From contig JAOZRX010000012.1 in the NCBI GenBank assembly GCA_029939945.1, forward strand, positions 1-38,238: DNA of 38,238 nt. The letters are read 5' to 3'. Shown here one piece after another: positions 11,117 to 19,800 of the stretch (its first letter is position 1; every line of letters starts with the position of its first letter). The notes under the pieces were generated by a model. It was not told where the DNA came from and ran no database searches. It saw only the letters and a program-made list of their open reading frames with translations. Both the position numbers and the translations under genes were made by a program. This DNA is from Candidatus Izemoplasma sp. GTDB lineage: Bacteria; Bacillota_I; Bacilli_A; Izemoplasmatales; Izemoplasmataceae.

Positions 11117-12241
11117 CTATTCTGTACGTACTGGCAATATCAATTGAAGCATATTTTCATCGTAATCACCTTTGATAATAAATGGTCTTATTTCTCCAGT
11201 AAAATTAATTGAAACTTCGCTGGAATTAAATATTTTTAATGCATCTAATATATATTTTGAACTGAAAGCTATTTTGATTGGTGTTCCAACAATTTCATCA
11301 ACAGGATATACTTCTTCAAGTACTTTACCTATTTCAGGGCTATTTGAAGTTATTTCAACAATGTTGTCTTGTCTTAAATTTAATTTAACTATTGCATTGT
11401 TTCCATCTCTACTTGATAACAAACTAGCTCTTTCGATAGCAGTAGATAAATTTTCTTTATTAAATTTAATAATAATTGGAAATTCCGTTGGGATTAATTT
11501 AGAAGTTTCTGGATAATTTCCTTCTAATAATCGCGATTGAAACAATAAATTACGATATTTAAATAATATTTTTGAATGATCAAAATGTAATTCTATTATT
11601 TCGTTATTATTTTCTAAAACTTTAATTAATTCATCTAAACTTCGGCCAGGTATTATTATGTTTAATGGCTCATATACTTCGTTTAATTCTATTTGTTTTT
11701 GACTTAAACGATAACTATCTGTAGCTATTGCGATTAATTTATTTCCGTCTATTTTAAAATTTACACCAGTTAAAATAGGTCTATTTTCAATAGAAGAAGT
11801 TGCAAAAGCTGTTTGTCTAATTATAGTTTTTAAAGTTCTTACATTTATTTTGATTGATTTAACTTTTTCACTAAATTCTAATTCTGGATAATCATCAATA
11901 TCCATCATATTTAAAGTAATATCTGAACGATCACATTCTATTCTTATCATATTATCAACAACAGAAGATAAAACAACCTTTAAACCATCTAATTTTCTGA
12001 TAATTTCAACAAAATATTTACCAGGTATTAAAACAGAACCTTGTTTTTTAATTGACAAACTAGGATCTTTTATTACAACTTTTATTGCAATATCAGAATT
12101 ACTAGTAGTTATTACTAAATAATCGTCTAAAACATCTAATTTAATACCTTGTAATGCTGGATTGGGTGTTTTGTTTGATAAAGCTTTTTGAGCAATTATT
12201 AAATTATTTAGTAATATGTCTTTATTGATTTGAAAATTCAT
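11117..12241 (-). CDS. dnaN: DNA polymerase III beta subunit (sliding clamp)
   Basis: Ring-shaped clamp that tethers DNA polymerase III and recruits other replication and repair factors. It has 374 residues, the standard length for three repeated clamp domains of about 120 residues. The N-terminus (MNFQINKDILLNNLIIAQKA) and the C-terminal FIIKGDYDENMLQLILPVR with the PVR-type end are typical. AGGTGG precedes the ATG. It has its own promoter and terminator, so it is a separate transcription unit from dnaA upstream and recF/gyrase downstream. Confidence 0.97.
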   Translation of the reverse strand: MNFQINKDILLNNLIIAQKALSNKTPNPALQGIKLDVLDDYLVITTSNSDIAIKVVIKDPSLSIKKQGSVLIPGKYFVEIIRKLDGLKVVLSSVVDNMIRIECDRSDITLNMMDIDDYPELEFSEKVKSIKINVRTLKTIIRQTAFATSSIENRPILTGVNFKIDGNKLIAIATDSYRLSQKQIELNEVYEPLNIIIPGRSLDELIKVLENNNEIIELHFDHSKILFKYRNLLFQSRLLEGNYPETSKLIPTEFPIIIKFNKENLSTAIERASLLSSRDGNNAIVKLNLRQDNIVEITSNSPEIGKVLEEVYPVDEIVGTPIKIAFSSKYILDALKIFNSSEVSINFTGEIRPFIIKGDYDENMLQLILPVRTE

Positions 12242-12292
12242 AAAACCACCTCTTTATATAATTATTGTTTTTATTTATTATTATTAGTGTAG

Positions 12293-12401
12293 TGTGGAAA
12301 TGTGGAAACAATCAAAAATCTATATATATTATACCATACAATTGGGTTTTAAGTTTATTTGTTTTTAGTTTTCTCCACATTTTATTTTTAGTTTCTCCAC
12401 A
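12293..12401. other. Downstream DnaA-box cluster between dnaA and dnaN
   Basis: Two overlapping boxes, TGTGGAAAT (12293-12301) and TGTGGAAAC (12301-12309), plus two TTCTCCACA boxes (12371-12379 and 12393-12401), 22 bases apart. The last two overlap the dnaA 3' end; each differs from TTATCCACA at one position. An AT-rich segment (about 12321-12334) lies between them, and a TTA/TAA-type trinucleotide run (12275-12287) flanks the first pair. In Bacillus a second box cluster after dnaA is the unwinding part of a bipartite origin. The boxes are seen directly; the function is inference. Confidence 0.6.
12329..12337 (-). promoter_or_regulatory. Extended -10 promoter of dnaN
   Basis: On the minus strand TGG followed by TATAAT forms a consensus extended -10 about 90 bases upstream of dnaN. 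No clear -35 is visible. It sits inside the downstream DnaA-box cluster, so DnaA binding could affect dnaN expression. Confidence 0.55.
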
Positions 12402-13738
12402 TCTCTTTTAACATTTTTATCCATTTCTATTTCGTTAGTAATTTTTTCTACCGAATGCATTACAGTTGAATGATCACGATTATTAAAATATGTTCCTATT
12501 TTTTTATATGGAATATCGTACATTGTTTTAATTAAATACATTGAAACTTGTCTTGGAAAAACATATTTTGATGTTCTTTTTTTAGATATTAAATCACTTG
12601 TAGAAATACGGTAATAGTCACTAACAATACTAAGAATATTATTTATTTTATTAGTATTTAAGAAATTACCATTTGTACGAGGTTTAACTAAATTTTCTAA
12701 AGCTGCTTCAGCATTTTTAACTGTAAAATTTAGATTAAAAGCTGTGCAATAAAATAATACTCTTTTAAGAGCACCCTCTAACTCTCTAACATTATTATCA
12801 AAAACACTTGCAATATATTCTATTACATCATTTGGAATCAATGATGCATCTGATGTTTCAGCGGTTAATTTCTTTTTTAAAATTTTAATTCTATGGTTTA
12901 ATTCTGGGCGATTTATATCAACAGTTACTCCCCATTCAAACCTAGATGTCAACCGTGACATAACATCTTTTAATTCACCAGCACTTCTATCACTTGTAAT
13001 AACAATTTGTTTTTGAGTACCATGAAGAATCTCAAATAATTTAAAAAATTCAATCTGAGATTTTTCTTTTTTTGCTAAAAATTGAATGTCATCAATCAAC
13101 AAAACCTCTACATCACGGTACTTTTGATTAAATTCTTCAAATTTTTTCTTACTTGCAGACCTAACATATTCTTCAACAAATTGATCTGTTTTTACATACA
13201 TTACTTTCTTATTCATGTCACCTTCTAAAATATAATTACCAACACATTGCATTAAATGTGTTTTTCCAAGGCCAACATCTCCGAATATATATAAAGGATT
13301 AGCAACAACTCCTGGTTGATCAGCAACTTTAATTGCGCTTGTGTAGGCTAATCTGTTTGAATTACCAACTACAAAACTATCAAAAGTATAACTAGCATTA
13401 AGATTACCTTGTAAATACTTGTTTTCTATACCAAATTCAGGTTTTGTTATAGAATAAGACCTAGAGTCAGATAATTCTTCACTAGCTTGTTCTTCGGTCA
13501 TAACTCTAAATTTATGTAAATCATCTAATTTAAACTTTAAGTACTTGTTTAACTTCTTTAAATAGAGCATTTCGATTCGTTTTTTAATAAAATCATTAGG
13601 TGCAACTATATAAATATAGTTATTTATAACCTTAAAAACAGTATTTACAGGTTCAAAAATATCTGTAAATACCACTTCTTCTAAATCTTTTTCCAATTCT
13701 TCTTTAATTTCTTCCCATATTTTACTGTATTTTTCCAT
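12365..13738 (-). CDS. dnaA: Chromosomal replication initiator DnaA
   Basis: AAA+ initiator of 457 residues that binds DnaA boxes and melts the origin. Domain I is about residues 1-80 (starting MEKYSKIWEEI) with a short linker. The AAA+ Walker A is GDVGLGKTH (153-161) and Walker B is LLIDD (213-217). The C-terminal DNA-binding domain carries the signature NRDHSTVMHSVEKI. An in-frame GTG at 13747 is open, but it overlaps the ribosome binding site GAGGTG. The ATG at 13738, 6 bases after that site, is preferred. Exact DnaA boxes lie 42-115 bases upstream, so autoregulation is likely. Confidence 0.97.
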   Translation of the reverse strand: MEKYSKIWEEIKEELEKDLEEVVFTDIFEPVNTVFKVINNYIYIVAPNDFIKKRIEMLYLKKLNKYLKFKLDDLHKFRVMTEEQASEELSDSRSYSITKPEFGIENKYLQGNLNASYTFDSFVVGNSNRLAYTSAIKVADQPGVVANPLYIFGDVGLGKTHLMQCVGNYILEGDMNKKVMYVKTDQFVEEYVRSASKKKFEEFNQKYRDVEVLLIDDIQFLAKKEKSQIEFFKLFEILHGTQKQIVITSDRSAGELKDVMSRLTSRFEWGVTVDINRPELNHRIKILKKKLTAETSDASLIPNDVIEYIASVFDNNVRELEGALKRVLFYCTAFNLNFTVKNAEAALENLVKPRTNGNFLNTNKINNILSIVSDYYRISTSDLISKKRTSKYVFPRQVSMYLIKTMYDIPYKKIGTYFNNRDHSTVMHSVEKITNEIEMDKNVKRDVEKLKIKCGEN

Positions 13739-14110
13739 GATGTTCACCTCTTATTATCTCAAAATAAATATAACATAAATTATCCACAAAAAAAAGAGAA
13801 GAGTTTCCCACAAAAAATGTGGATAAATAAATTTATACAAGTTTTTATACACAAATTATTAACAAAATAAATGGCTTAACAAAAACCTTTAAACACATTA
13901 GTAACATTTCCAATTTTTATAAATCCACATTTTAAACATTTCCACATTTCGAGGATGTAAAATAACGAAATAAAGCCAAAAAAGAGTGTGGAAAACTTTT
14001 TAAAAATAATGATGTTTTATGTTTTTTTAATATTAGTGTTGACACATTATTTTATTACATATATAATTGTATAGCATGGTTTTCACATAAGATGTAGGAG
14101 GTGTTGATGT
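13739..14110. other. oriC: Replication origin oriC (upstream part)
   Basis: A 372-base non-coding region between divergent dnaA and rpmH. Exact TTATNCACA boxes are at 13780-13788 (plus), 13818-13826 (minus, TGTGGATAA) and 13845-13853 (plus, TTATACACA). Weaker matches are at 13804-13812 (TTTCCCACA), 13921-13929 (AAATCCACA), 13938-13946 (ATTTCCACA) and 13987-13995 (TGTGGAAAA). The sequence is strongly AT-rich. Genes on each side are mostly transcribed away from it, as expected at an origin. The right end also carries the rpmH promoter. Confidence 0.92.
14039..14067 (+). promoter_or_regulatory. Perfect consensus promoter of rpmH
   Basis: TTGACA (14039-14044), a 17-base spacer and TATAAT (14062-14067) match the vegetative sigma consensus at all twelve positions. 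It drives rpmH with a leader of about 36 bases. Confidence 0.93.
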
Positions 14111-14257
14111 ATGCCAAAAAGAACATATCAACCAAATAAACGTAAAAGAGCAAAAACTCACGGATTTATGGAAAGAATGTCTTCTCCAACTGGAAGAAGA
14201 GTATTAGCAAGAAGAAGAGCTAAAGGACGTAAAAAATTAACTGTATCAGATGAATAA
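14111..14257 (+). CDS. rpmH: 50S ribosomal protein L34
   Basis: Very basic 48-residue protein starting [19 protein letters not shown], with [16 protein letters not shown], the unmistakable L34 sequence. It binds 23S rRNA in the large subunit. It is four residues longer than the usual 44, through a C-terminal VSDE. The ribosome binding site AGGAGGTG lies 7 bases before the ATG. It is the first gene right of the origin, next to rnpA, the arrangement conserved across bacteria. Confidence 0.97.
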   Translation: MPKRTYQPNKRKRAKTHGFMERMSSPTGRRVLARRRAKGRKKLTVSDE

Positions 14258-14293
14258 ATTTTAAATTACCATATAATATTATATAAATACCTG

Positions 14294-14345
14294 AAACCAC
14301 TTGAAAAAATATAATAATATGTATTTTTTCAAGTGGTTTTTAATT
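14294..14345 (+). terminator. Long-stem terminator/attenuator between rpmH and rnpA
   Basis: An 18-bp perfect stem (14294-14311 with 14322-14339) has a 10-base loop and is followed by a T run. The 3' arm ends 23 bases before the rnpA start. No promoter is obvious between it and rnpA. It may act as a partial terminator lowering rnpA relative to the abundant L34 transcript, or as an RNA-processing site. Confidence 0.75.
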
Positions 14346-14362
14346 TATAGTAGGTGATATCA

Positions 14363-14695
14363 TTGAAAAAAGAGTTTAGAGTTAAGAAAAGTAGTGAAAT
14401 AGAGATGATTGTTAAATATAGACAAAGTAGAGCAAATAAATATTTTGTTATATATAAGAAAGAAAACCATGATAACACTCATTTTAGATTTGCTATAAGT
14501 GTTTCTAAGAAGTATGGAAATGCTGTTGAAAGAAATAAAATTAAGAGACAAGTAAGAGAAATAATATCTAAATTTGATATTATTGATATTTTTGATGTAT
14601 TTGTTGTGATTAGAGTTAGTTCTAAAAATATTTCCTTTACTGAAATAAAATCATCAATAACATCACTAATTGAAAAACTAAAAATTTTGAGGTGA
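14363..14695 (+). CDS. rnpA: Ribonuclease P protein component
   Basis: Small basic protein (110 residues) that binds the RNase P RNA and helps process tRNA 5' ends. The family signature is NAVERNKIKRQVREI, the RNR motif. The start chosen is TTG at 14363, giving MKKEFRVKK, because AGGTG lies 6 bases upstream. A GTG at 14354 is in frame but overlaps that ribosome binding site. The stop is TGA, followed after 4 bases by yidC, so the two are linked. The rare TTG start and the terminator upstream suggest low expression. Confidence 0.93.
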   Translation: MKKEFRVKKSSEIEMIVKYRQSRANKYFVIYKKENHDNTHFRFAISVSKKYGNAVERNKIKRQVREIISKFDIIDIFDVFVVIRVSSKNISFTEIKSSITSLIEKLKILR

Positions 14696-14699
14696 AAAA

Positions 14700-15572
14700 A
14701 TGAAAAATTCTACACGTATTCAATTACTCGCAGTAATGGTAGTAATGGTACTATTATTAAGTGGTTGTAATTCAGCTGAAATGTATACATCACCAGTTGG
14801 TGTCGAAGGTGGAGTTGGATGGGTTCAATGGACAGTTGAACAAATAGCAGACTTTACTTATTGGATTAGTCACGCTACTGGAGGATATTACTTTGCAGGA
14901 TTAATTATAGTTACTTTAATTGTAAGAACAGCAGGATGGCCAATTTACTCAAAAAGTAATGCTATGACAATGAAAATGCAACAAGCACAACCAGAATTAG
15001 ACAAAATTAAAGAAAAATATCAAGGAAAAACAGACGATACTTCACAAAAGAAAATGCAAGCAGAGACTTTAGCAATATATAAGAAATATAATATTAATCC
15101 TCTAGGATGTTTATTACCTTTCTTACAAATGCCTATATTTATTGCTATGTACCAAGTTGTTAGAAGAATTCCGTTATCAGATGGAATGGTAGATAATGTG
15201 TTAGTTGACGGAGTAAGAGACTTTACAGATCTAAATTATTCATTTTTATGGATAAAAGACTTAGGTGGAGCAGATCCATTTTATATTTTACCAATATTAG
15301 TTGGTGCATTAATGTTCTTATATCAAAGATATTCGATGAAAAAACCAGAATATATGCAAAATAAAAAATATAAAACAAGTGGAGTAAATCAATCAGAAAA
15401 AACAATGAAAATGATGTCATATTTTATGGTTTTCATGTTAGTAAGTATAGCTTGGACTAACGCTGGAATCGCTTTATATTGGATAGTTGGTAATGCTTAT
15501 CAATTTTTACAAACATATTTAAATAGAAGATCAAACTTCAAGAAAATGTCTCAAGAAAAATCAATAGTTTAG
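14700..15572 (+). CDS. yidC: Membrane protein insertase YidC/OxaA (SpoIIIJ type)
   Basis: Inserts membrane proteins alone or with Sec. It has 290 residues. A lipoprotein signal peptide ends in the lipobox LLSGC with Cys23 as the lipidation site. The membrane segments follow the Gram-positive five-helix pattern: about 65-80, a pair near 140-160, then about 195-215 and 240-275. The conserved hydrophilic-groove arginine is Arg76 in LIVRTAGWPIYSK. The cytoplasmic loop (about 85-125) is charged and coiled-coil-like. GAGGTG precedes the ATG. It is cotranscribed with rnpA and jag. No second copy is in the window. Confidence 0.95.
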   Translation: MKNSTRIQLLAVMVVMVLLLSGCNSAEMYTSPVGVEGGVGWVQWTVEQIADFTYWISHATGGYYFAGLIIVTLIVRTAGWPIYSKSNAMTMKMQQAQPELDKIKEKYQGKTDDTSQKKMQAETLAIYKKYNINPLGCLLPFLQMPIFIAMYQVVRRIPLSDGMVDNVLVDGVRDFTDLNYSFLWIKDLGGADPFYILPILVGALMFLYQRYSMKKPEYMQNKKYKTSGVNQSEKTMKMMSYFMVFMLVSIAWTNAGIALYWIVGNAYQFLQTYLNRRSNFKKMSQEKSIV

Positions 15573-15582
15573 AAGGTGTATT

Positions 15583-16197
15583 ATGAGAAAACTTCAATTT
15601 AATATTAAATCTTTAGATGATGCACGAGATTATGCATCAAAAGAACTAAGAATTAACAAAGATGTTATTGAAATTAATGTTATTGAAACAAAAAGTGTTC
15701 TAGGATTCAAAAAATCATATGTTGTTGAAGCAATAGTTAATGTTGAACCAGCTGAAATAGGATTTAAAACACTAAAAGAGTTATTTGATAATATGGATTT
15801 AGAAGCAACTATTGAGATGAAAGTTAGAAACGAGAGAGAAATCTCTTATTCTATAAACACATCGGAAAACCCTTTGTTAATAGGGAAAAATGGTAAAACA
15901 CTTGAAAACATTCAATTTTACATTAGAAATATCGTTAACTTATATAGTGATGAGCATTTAATAATTCTTGTTGATATTGGTGGATATAAAGAAAATCGTA
16001 AGAAACAACTTGAGATATTAGCTACTAAAACAGCAAAAGAAGTTGCTAGAACTAGAGTTAAAGCTAAATTATACCCAATGAATGCTTACGAAAGAAGAAT
16101 TATTCATACAAAACTATCTGACTGGAGAGATGTATCTACTATTTCAGAAGGTGAAGGGCAAGAAAGACATTTAGTTATTAAACCAAAGAGGCGATAA
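15583..16197 (+). CDS. jag: RNA-binding protein Jag/KhpB (Jag-N, KH and R3H domains)
   Basis: 204-residue RNA-binding protein. The N-terminal Jag domain is about residues 1-55, the KH domain has its GxxG loop in LIGKNGKTLE, and the C-terminal R3H domain contains RTRVKAKLYPMNAYERRIIH. In related Firmicutes it partners KhpA and influences cell elongation and division through RNA binding. GAAGGTG precedes the ATG. It lies in the conserved yidC-jag order and is followed after two bases by pth. Confidence 0.93.
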   Translation: MRKLQFNIKSLDDARDYASKELRINKDVIEINVIETKSVLGFKKSYVVEAIVNVEPAEIGFKTLKELFDNMDLEATIEMKVRNEREISYSINTSENPLLIGKNGKTLENIQFYIRNIVNLYSDEHLIILVDIGGYKENRKKQLEILATKTAKEVARTRVKAKLYPMNAYERRIIHTKLSDWRDVSTISEGEGQERHLVIKPKRR

Positions 16198-16199
16198 TT

Positions 16200-16748
16200 A
16201 TGAACTTAGTTGTAGGACTAGGTAATCCTGGAAGAAAATACAAAACTACAAAACATAATATTGGATTCATGTGTTTAGATTTTTTTGCAAAAGAGAATGG
16301 ATTAAAATTCAAAAAAGAGAAGAAATTTAATGGGGAAACGCTAAAAATAGGCGATTTAGTTTTATTAAAACCTCACACATTTATGAATAATTCAGGACAA
16401 AGTTTGAGAAAAGCAATGGATTTTTATAACATTGATGTTGAAGATATATTAGTTATTCATGATGATTTAGACTTACCATTTGGTAAAATCAGATTAAGAC
16501 AAAAAGGTAGTTCAGGTGGACACAATGGGATTAAATCAATAGTTAGTCACATCAAAACTGAAGACTTTAAAAGAGTAAAAATAGGGATTGATAAAAATCC
16601 TCTATATGACACAAAAGATTATGTGTTAAGCTCTTTATCAAAAGAAGAAAAAGGGTTAATGAAGCCGATTTTAGAGAAAGTATCAACAATTATTTCTGAC
16701 TTCAGAGATGATAAAGAATTTATTAATATTATGACAAATAATAACTAA
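16200..16748 (+). CDS. pth: Peptidyl-tRNA hydrolase
   Basis: Cleaves the ester bond of peptidyl-tRNA released from stalled ribosomes. It has 182 residues, the normal length. The family opens with VVGLGNPGRKYKTTKHNIGF, where His20 is the catalytic histidine. HDDLDLPFGKIRLR and GSSGGHNGIKS are the other conserved blocks. It starts two bases after the jag stop with the ribosome binding site inside jag, so it closes the rpmH-rnpA-yidC-jag-pth cluster. A terminator follows. Confidence 0.96.
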   Translation: MNLVVGLGNPGRKYKTTKHNIGFMCLDFFAKENGLKFKKEKKFNGETLKIGDLVLLKPHTFMNNSGQSLRKAMDFYNIDVEDILVIHDDLDLPFGKIRLRQKGSSGGHNGIKSIVSHIKTEDFKRVKIGIDKNPLYDTKDYVLSSLSKEEKGLMKPILEKVSTIISDFRDDKEFINIMTNNN

Positions 16749-16766
16749 GCCATTTATGGCTTTTTT
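16747..16766 (+). terminator. Terminator after pth
   Basis: A short stem AAGCCA (16747-16752)/TGGCTT (16757-16762) with the loop TTTA is followed by a T run. It overlaps the pth stop codon. Confidence 0.82.
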
Positions 16767-16768
16767 AT

Positions 16769-16797
16769 TTGATATATATTTAATATTATGCTAGGAT
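16769..16797 (+). promoter_or_regulatory. Promoter of mfd
   Basis: TTGATA (16769-16774), a 17-base spacer ending in TGC, and TAGGAT (16792-16797) form a good vegetative promoter with an extended -10. The expected start is near 16804, leaving a 56-base leader with a hairpin. Confidence 0.7.
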
Positions 16798-16810
16798 GTT
16801 ATTAGAAATA

Positions 16811-16840
16811 AGCGAACCCCCTACTAAAAGAGGATTCGCT
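16811..16840 (+). other. Hairpin in the mfd leader
   Basis: AGCGAA (16811-16816) pairs with TTCGCT (16835-16840). The loop side contains CCCCCTAC and AGAGG, which can add an inner stem. No T run follows, so it is not a terminator. The loop CTAC could pair with GTGG in the ribosome-binding region (16850-16853), a possible translational control. Pairing is seen; function is inference. Confidence 0.5.
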
Positions 16841-16859
16841 ATAAGTGCGTGGTGAGATT

Positions 16860-19800
16860 ATGAAAAAAATATTAAATTACATATCGAAAACCCCTTATTT
16901 TAAGGATTTACTAACAAAATTCAATTCAAATGATGAATTACAAATAACTAATACAAATGATAGTATTAGTCTTTTGATTTTGTTATATTTGTTTAATACA
17001 AACGACAAAAACATATTAGTTGTAACTCCTAACTTATATCGTGCACAAAAAGTATACGATAAACTAATAAATTTTGTTAATAATGATACATTATCATTTT
17101 TTCCTCAAGATGAGTTTATAACTACTGAAATGTTAGCTGTAAGTAGTGAATTTAAGTTTGAGAGAATAAATACTATTAAAAAAGTTATTGAGAATAAAAA
17201 GAATCTAGTAATCACCAATACAACGGGATTATTGAAGTATGAATTACCAAGGAAAAAGTGGGAAGAGGCTATACTTAGACTTTCTAAGGGTAGTGTCGTT
17301 GACATAGCAATCCTTAGTAAAACACTTATTTCTTATGGATATAATAGAGGACTAACAGTAGAAAAACAAGGAGAGTTCAGTTTAAGAGGAAGTATCTTAG
17401 ATATTTACCCAATGACAGAATTAAAAGCAATTAGAGTAGACTTTTTTGATGATGAAGTAGATTCAATAAGGTATTTTGATGTTAATACTCAAAGATCTAC
17501 TGTTCAAACAAAAAAATGTAATATTTACCCTGTTAACGAGTTTTTTTATTCAGATAAGGAACTAAACAATATAAAAATAAAGATTGAAGATATCATAAAA
17601 AACAAAGGATTAAGTGATAAATCAATCAATAGAATCAGTGAAGATTTATTTAATCTAGAAAACAGAACAGATACTGATAAACTATTAAGATATCTCACTT
17701 TTATGGATGATAGTCCTGAAACAATCATTGATTACATGAATAATCAAATAATTATATATTGGGACTATAAAAGAATAAAAGAAAACAACCAAGATATCTT
17801 AAGAGATATAACTGATTGGTATGACACAACAGATGATTATCCAAGTGTAGGATTTGATTTAATAAAGGATTTCAACTATGTATATAGTGGTAAATCGCTA
17901 TACTTAGATGTTTTTGGAGATGGCAAAAGTTCAAAAGAAGTAATTAATATAAAAGCAAAAGAACCGGTTATTTACAACAATAATATTCATATGGCTATTA
18001 GTGATTTTATTAAGTACAATCGCTATACTACTGTAATTATAGCTTTCAACAAAATGAAATCACTTAAGAAATTTATTGAGTTAATAGATGAAAAAGTTGA
18101 ATATCAAATTATTGGAGAAAAAGACAATATTCAAAATAAAAGGATTAACCTTATAGTGCAAAAAGAGGCAATTAATTTTGAGTTATTTAACATTAACACT
18201 ATTGTTTTAACAGAGGATAACTTATTTAAGCAAAAAGAGTTGAAAAAGGCTAAATTTAAGTCCGTAATAGAAGACGCGAAGAAACTTTCTTCTATTGATG
18301 ACCTAAAAAAAGGAGACTATGTCGTCCATTATGATCACGGAATAGGACGGTTTTTAGGTATTGAAACAATGACTTTAGGGGATAATACCAATGATTATAT
18401 ATTTATTAAGTATAGAGGGGATGATTCTTTATATATTCCTGTAGAAAACATAAAACTTATCCAAAAATTTATAGGAAGTGAGAGTTTAAATCCTAAATTA
18501 AATAAGTTAGGAAGCGCAGATTGGGCAAAAACAAAGCAAAGAGTAAGAAAAAGAATTAAAGACATTGCTGATAAACTAATAAAACTATATGCATCTAGAG
18601 AAGAAGCTCAAGGCTTTGCCTTTAGTGAAGATACAGATTTACAAGTAGATTTTGAAGCAGGATTTCCTTATCAAGAAACAGAAGACCAAGTTAAAGCTAT
18701 AGAAGATGTAAAAAGAGATATGGAATCAACTATGCCAATGGATAGATTACTATGTGGAGATGTAGGTTATGGAAAAACCGAAGTTGCTTTGAGAGCAGCA
18801 TTTAAAGCTGTTCTAGACAATAAACAGGTTGCTTATTTAGCTCCAACTACAGTGCTTACCCGTCAACATTATTACACATTTAAAGAAAGACTTGATGAAC
18901 ATGGTATTAGAGTTGAATTGTTAAATAGATTTATAACAAAATCAAAACAAAAGAAAATTCTTCACGATATAAGAATAGGGGCAGTAGATATTGTAATAGG
19001 AACTCATCGAATTTTGTCAAAAGATATGAAATTTGAGGATTTAGGACTACTTATTATTGATGAAGAACAAAGATTTGGAGTAGAACATAAAGAAAAAATT
19101 AAAGAAATAAAGATAAATATCGATGTTTTATCATTAAGTGCTACACCAATTCCAAGAACACTTCAAATGGCAATAATGGGAGTAAAAAGTATGAGTTTAC
19201 TTGAATCTCCTCCAGCAAATAGATATCCCATTCAAACATACGTTTTAGAAAGAAACGATAATATAATTAGAGATGCCATAGAGCGGGAATTGGCTAGAAA
19301 TGGCCAAATATTTTATTTATATAATAGAGTGGAAGATATCAACGTTGTAGCCAATAAAATTCAAAGATTAGTTCCAGGAGCTAGAATATGCTTCGCTCAT
19401 GGAAAGATGAATAGAATTGAGTTAGAAAACGTAATTGGTTCATTTATTGATAAGAAATTTGATGTTTTAGTATCAACAACTATAATAGAAACAGGAATAG
19501 ATATTCCTAATGCAAATACACTACTAATCCACGATTCAGATCGTTTAGGATTATCCCAACTCTATCAAATAAGAGGTAGAGTTGGTAGAAGCAATAGAAT
19601 TGCATATGCGTATTTAATGTTTAATAAGTATAAACAACTCAATGAAGAAGCCGTTAAAAGACTAAAAGTTATTAAAGAGTTTACCGAATTGGGTAGTGGG
19701 TTTAAAATTGCTATAAGAGACCTTTCAATAAGAGGGGCAGGAGATATTTTAGGAACAGAACAATCAGGATTTATGGATAGTGTTGGTCTTGATTTATATT

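Noticed and set aside
14693-14695. Possible use of TGA as tryptophan
   Set aside because: TGA ends rnpA and aroQ at the expected family lengths, and tryptophans in the genes examined are TGG, so the standard code applies.
16804-16860. PreQ1 riboswitch before mfd
   Set aside because: Hairpin size and A-rich tail do not match the preQ1-I consensus, and mfd is not a queuosine gene; kept only as an unclassified leader hairpin.
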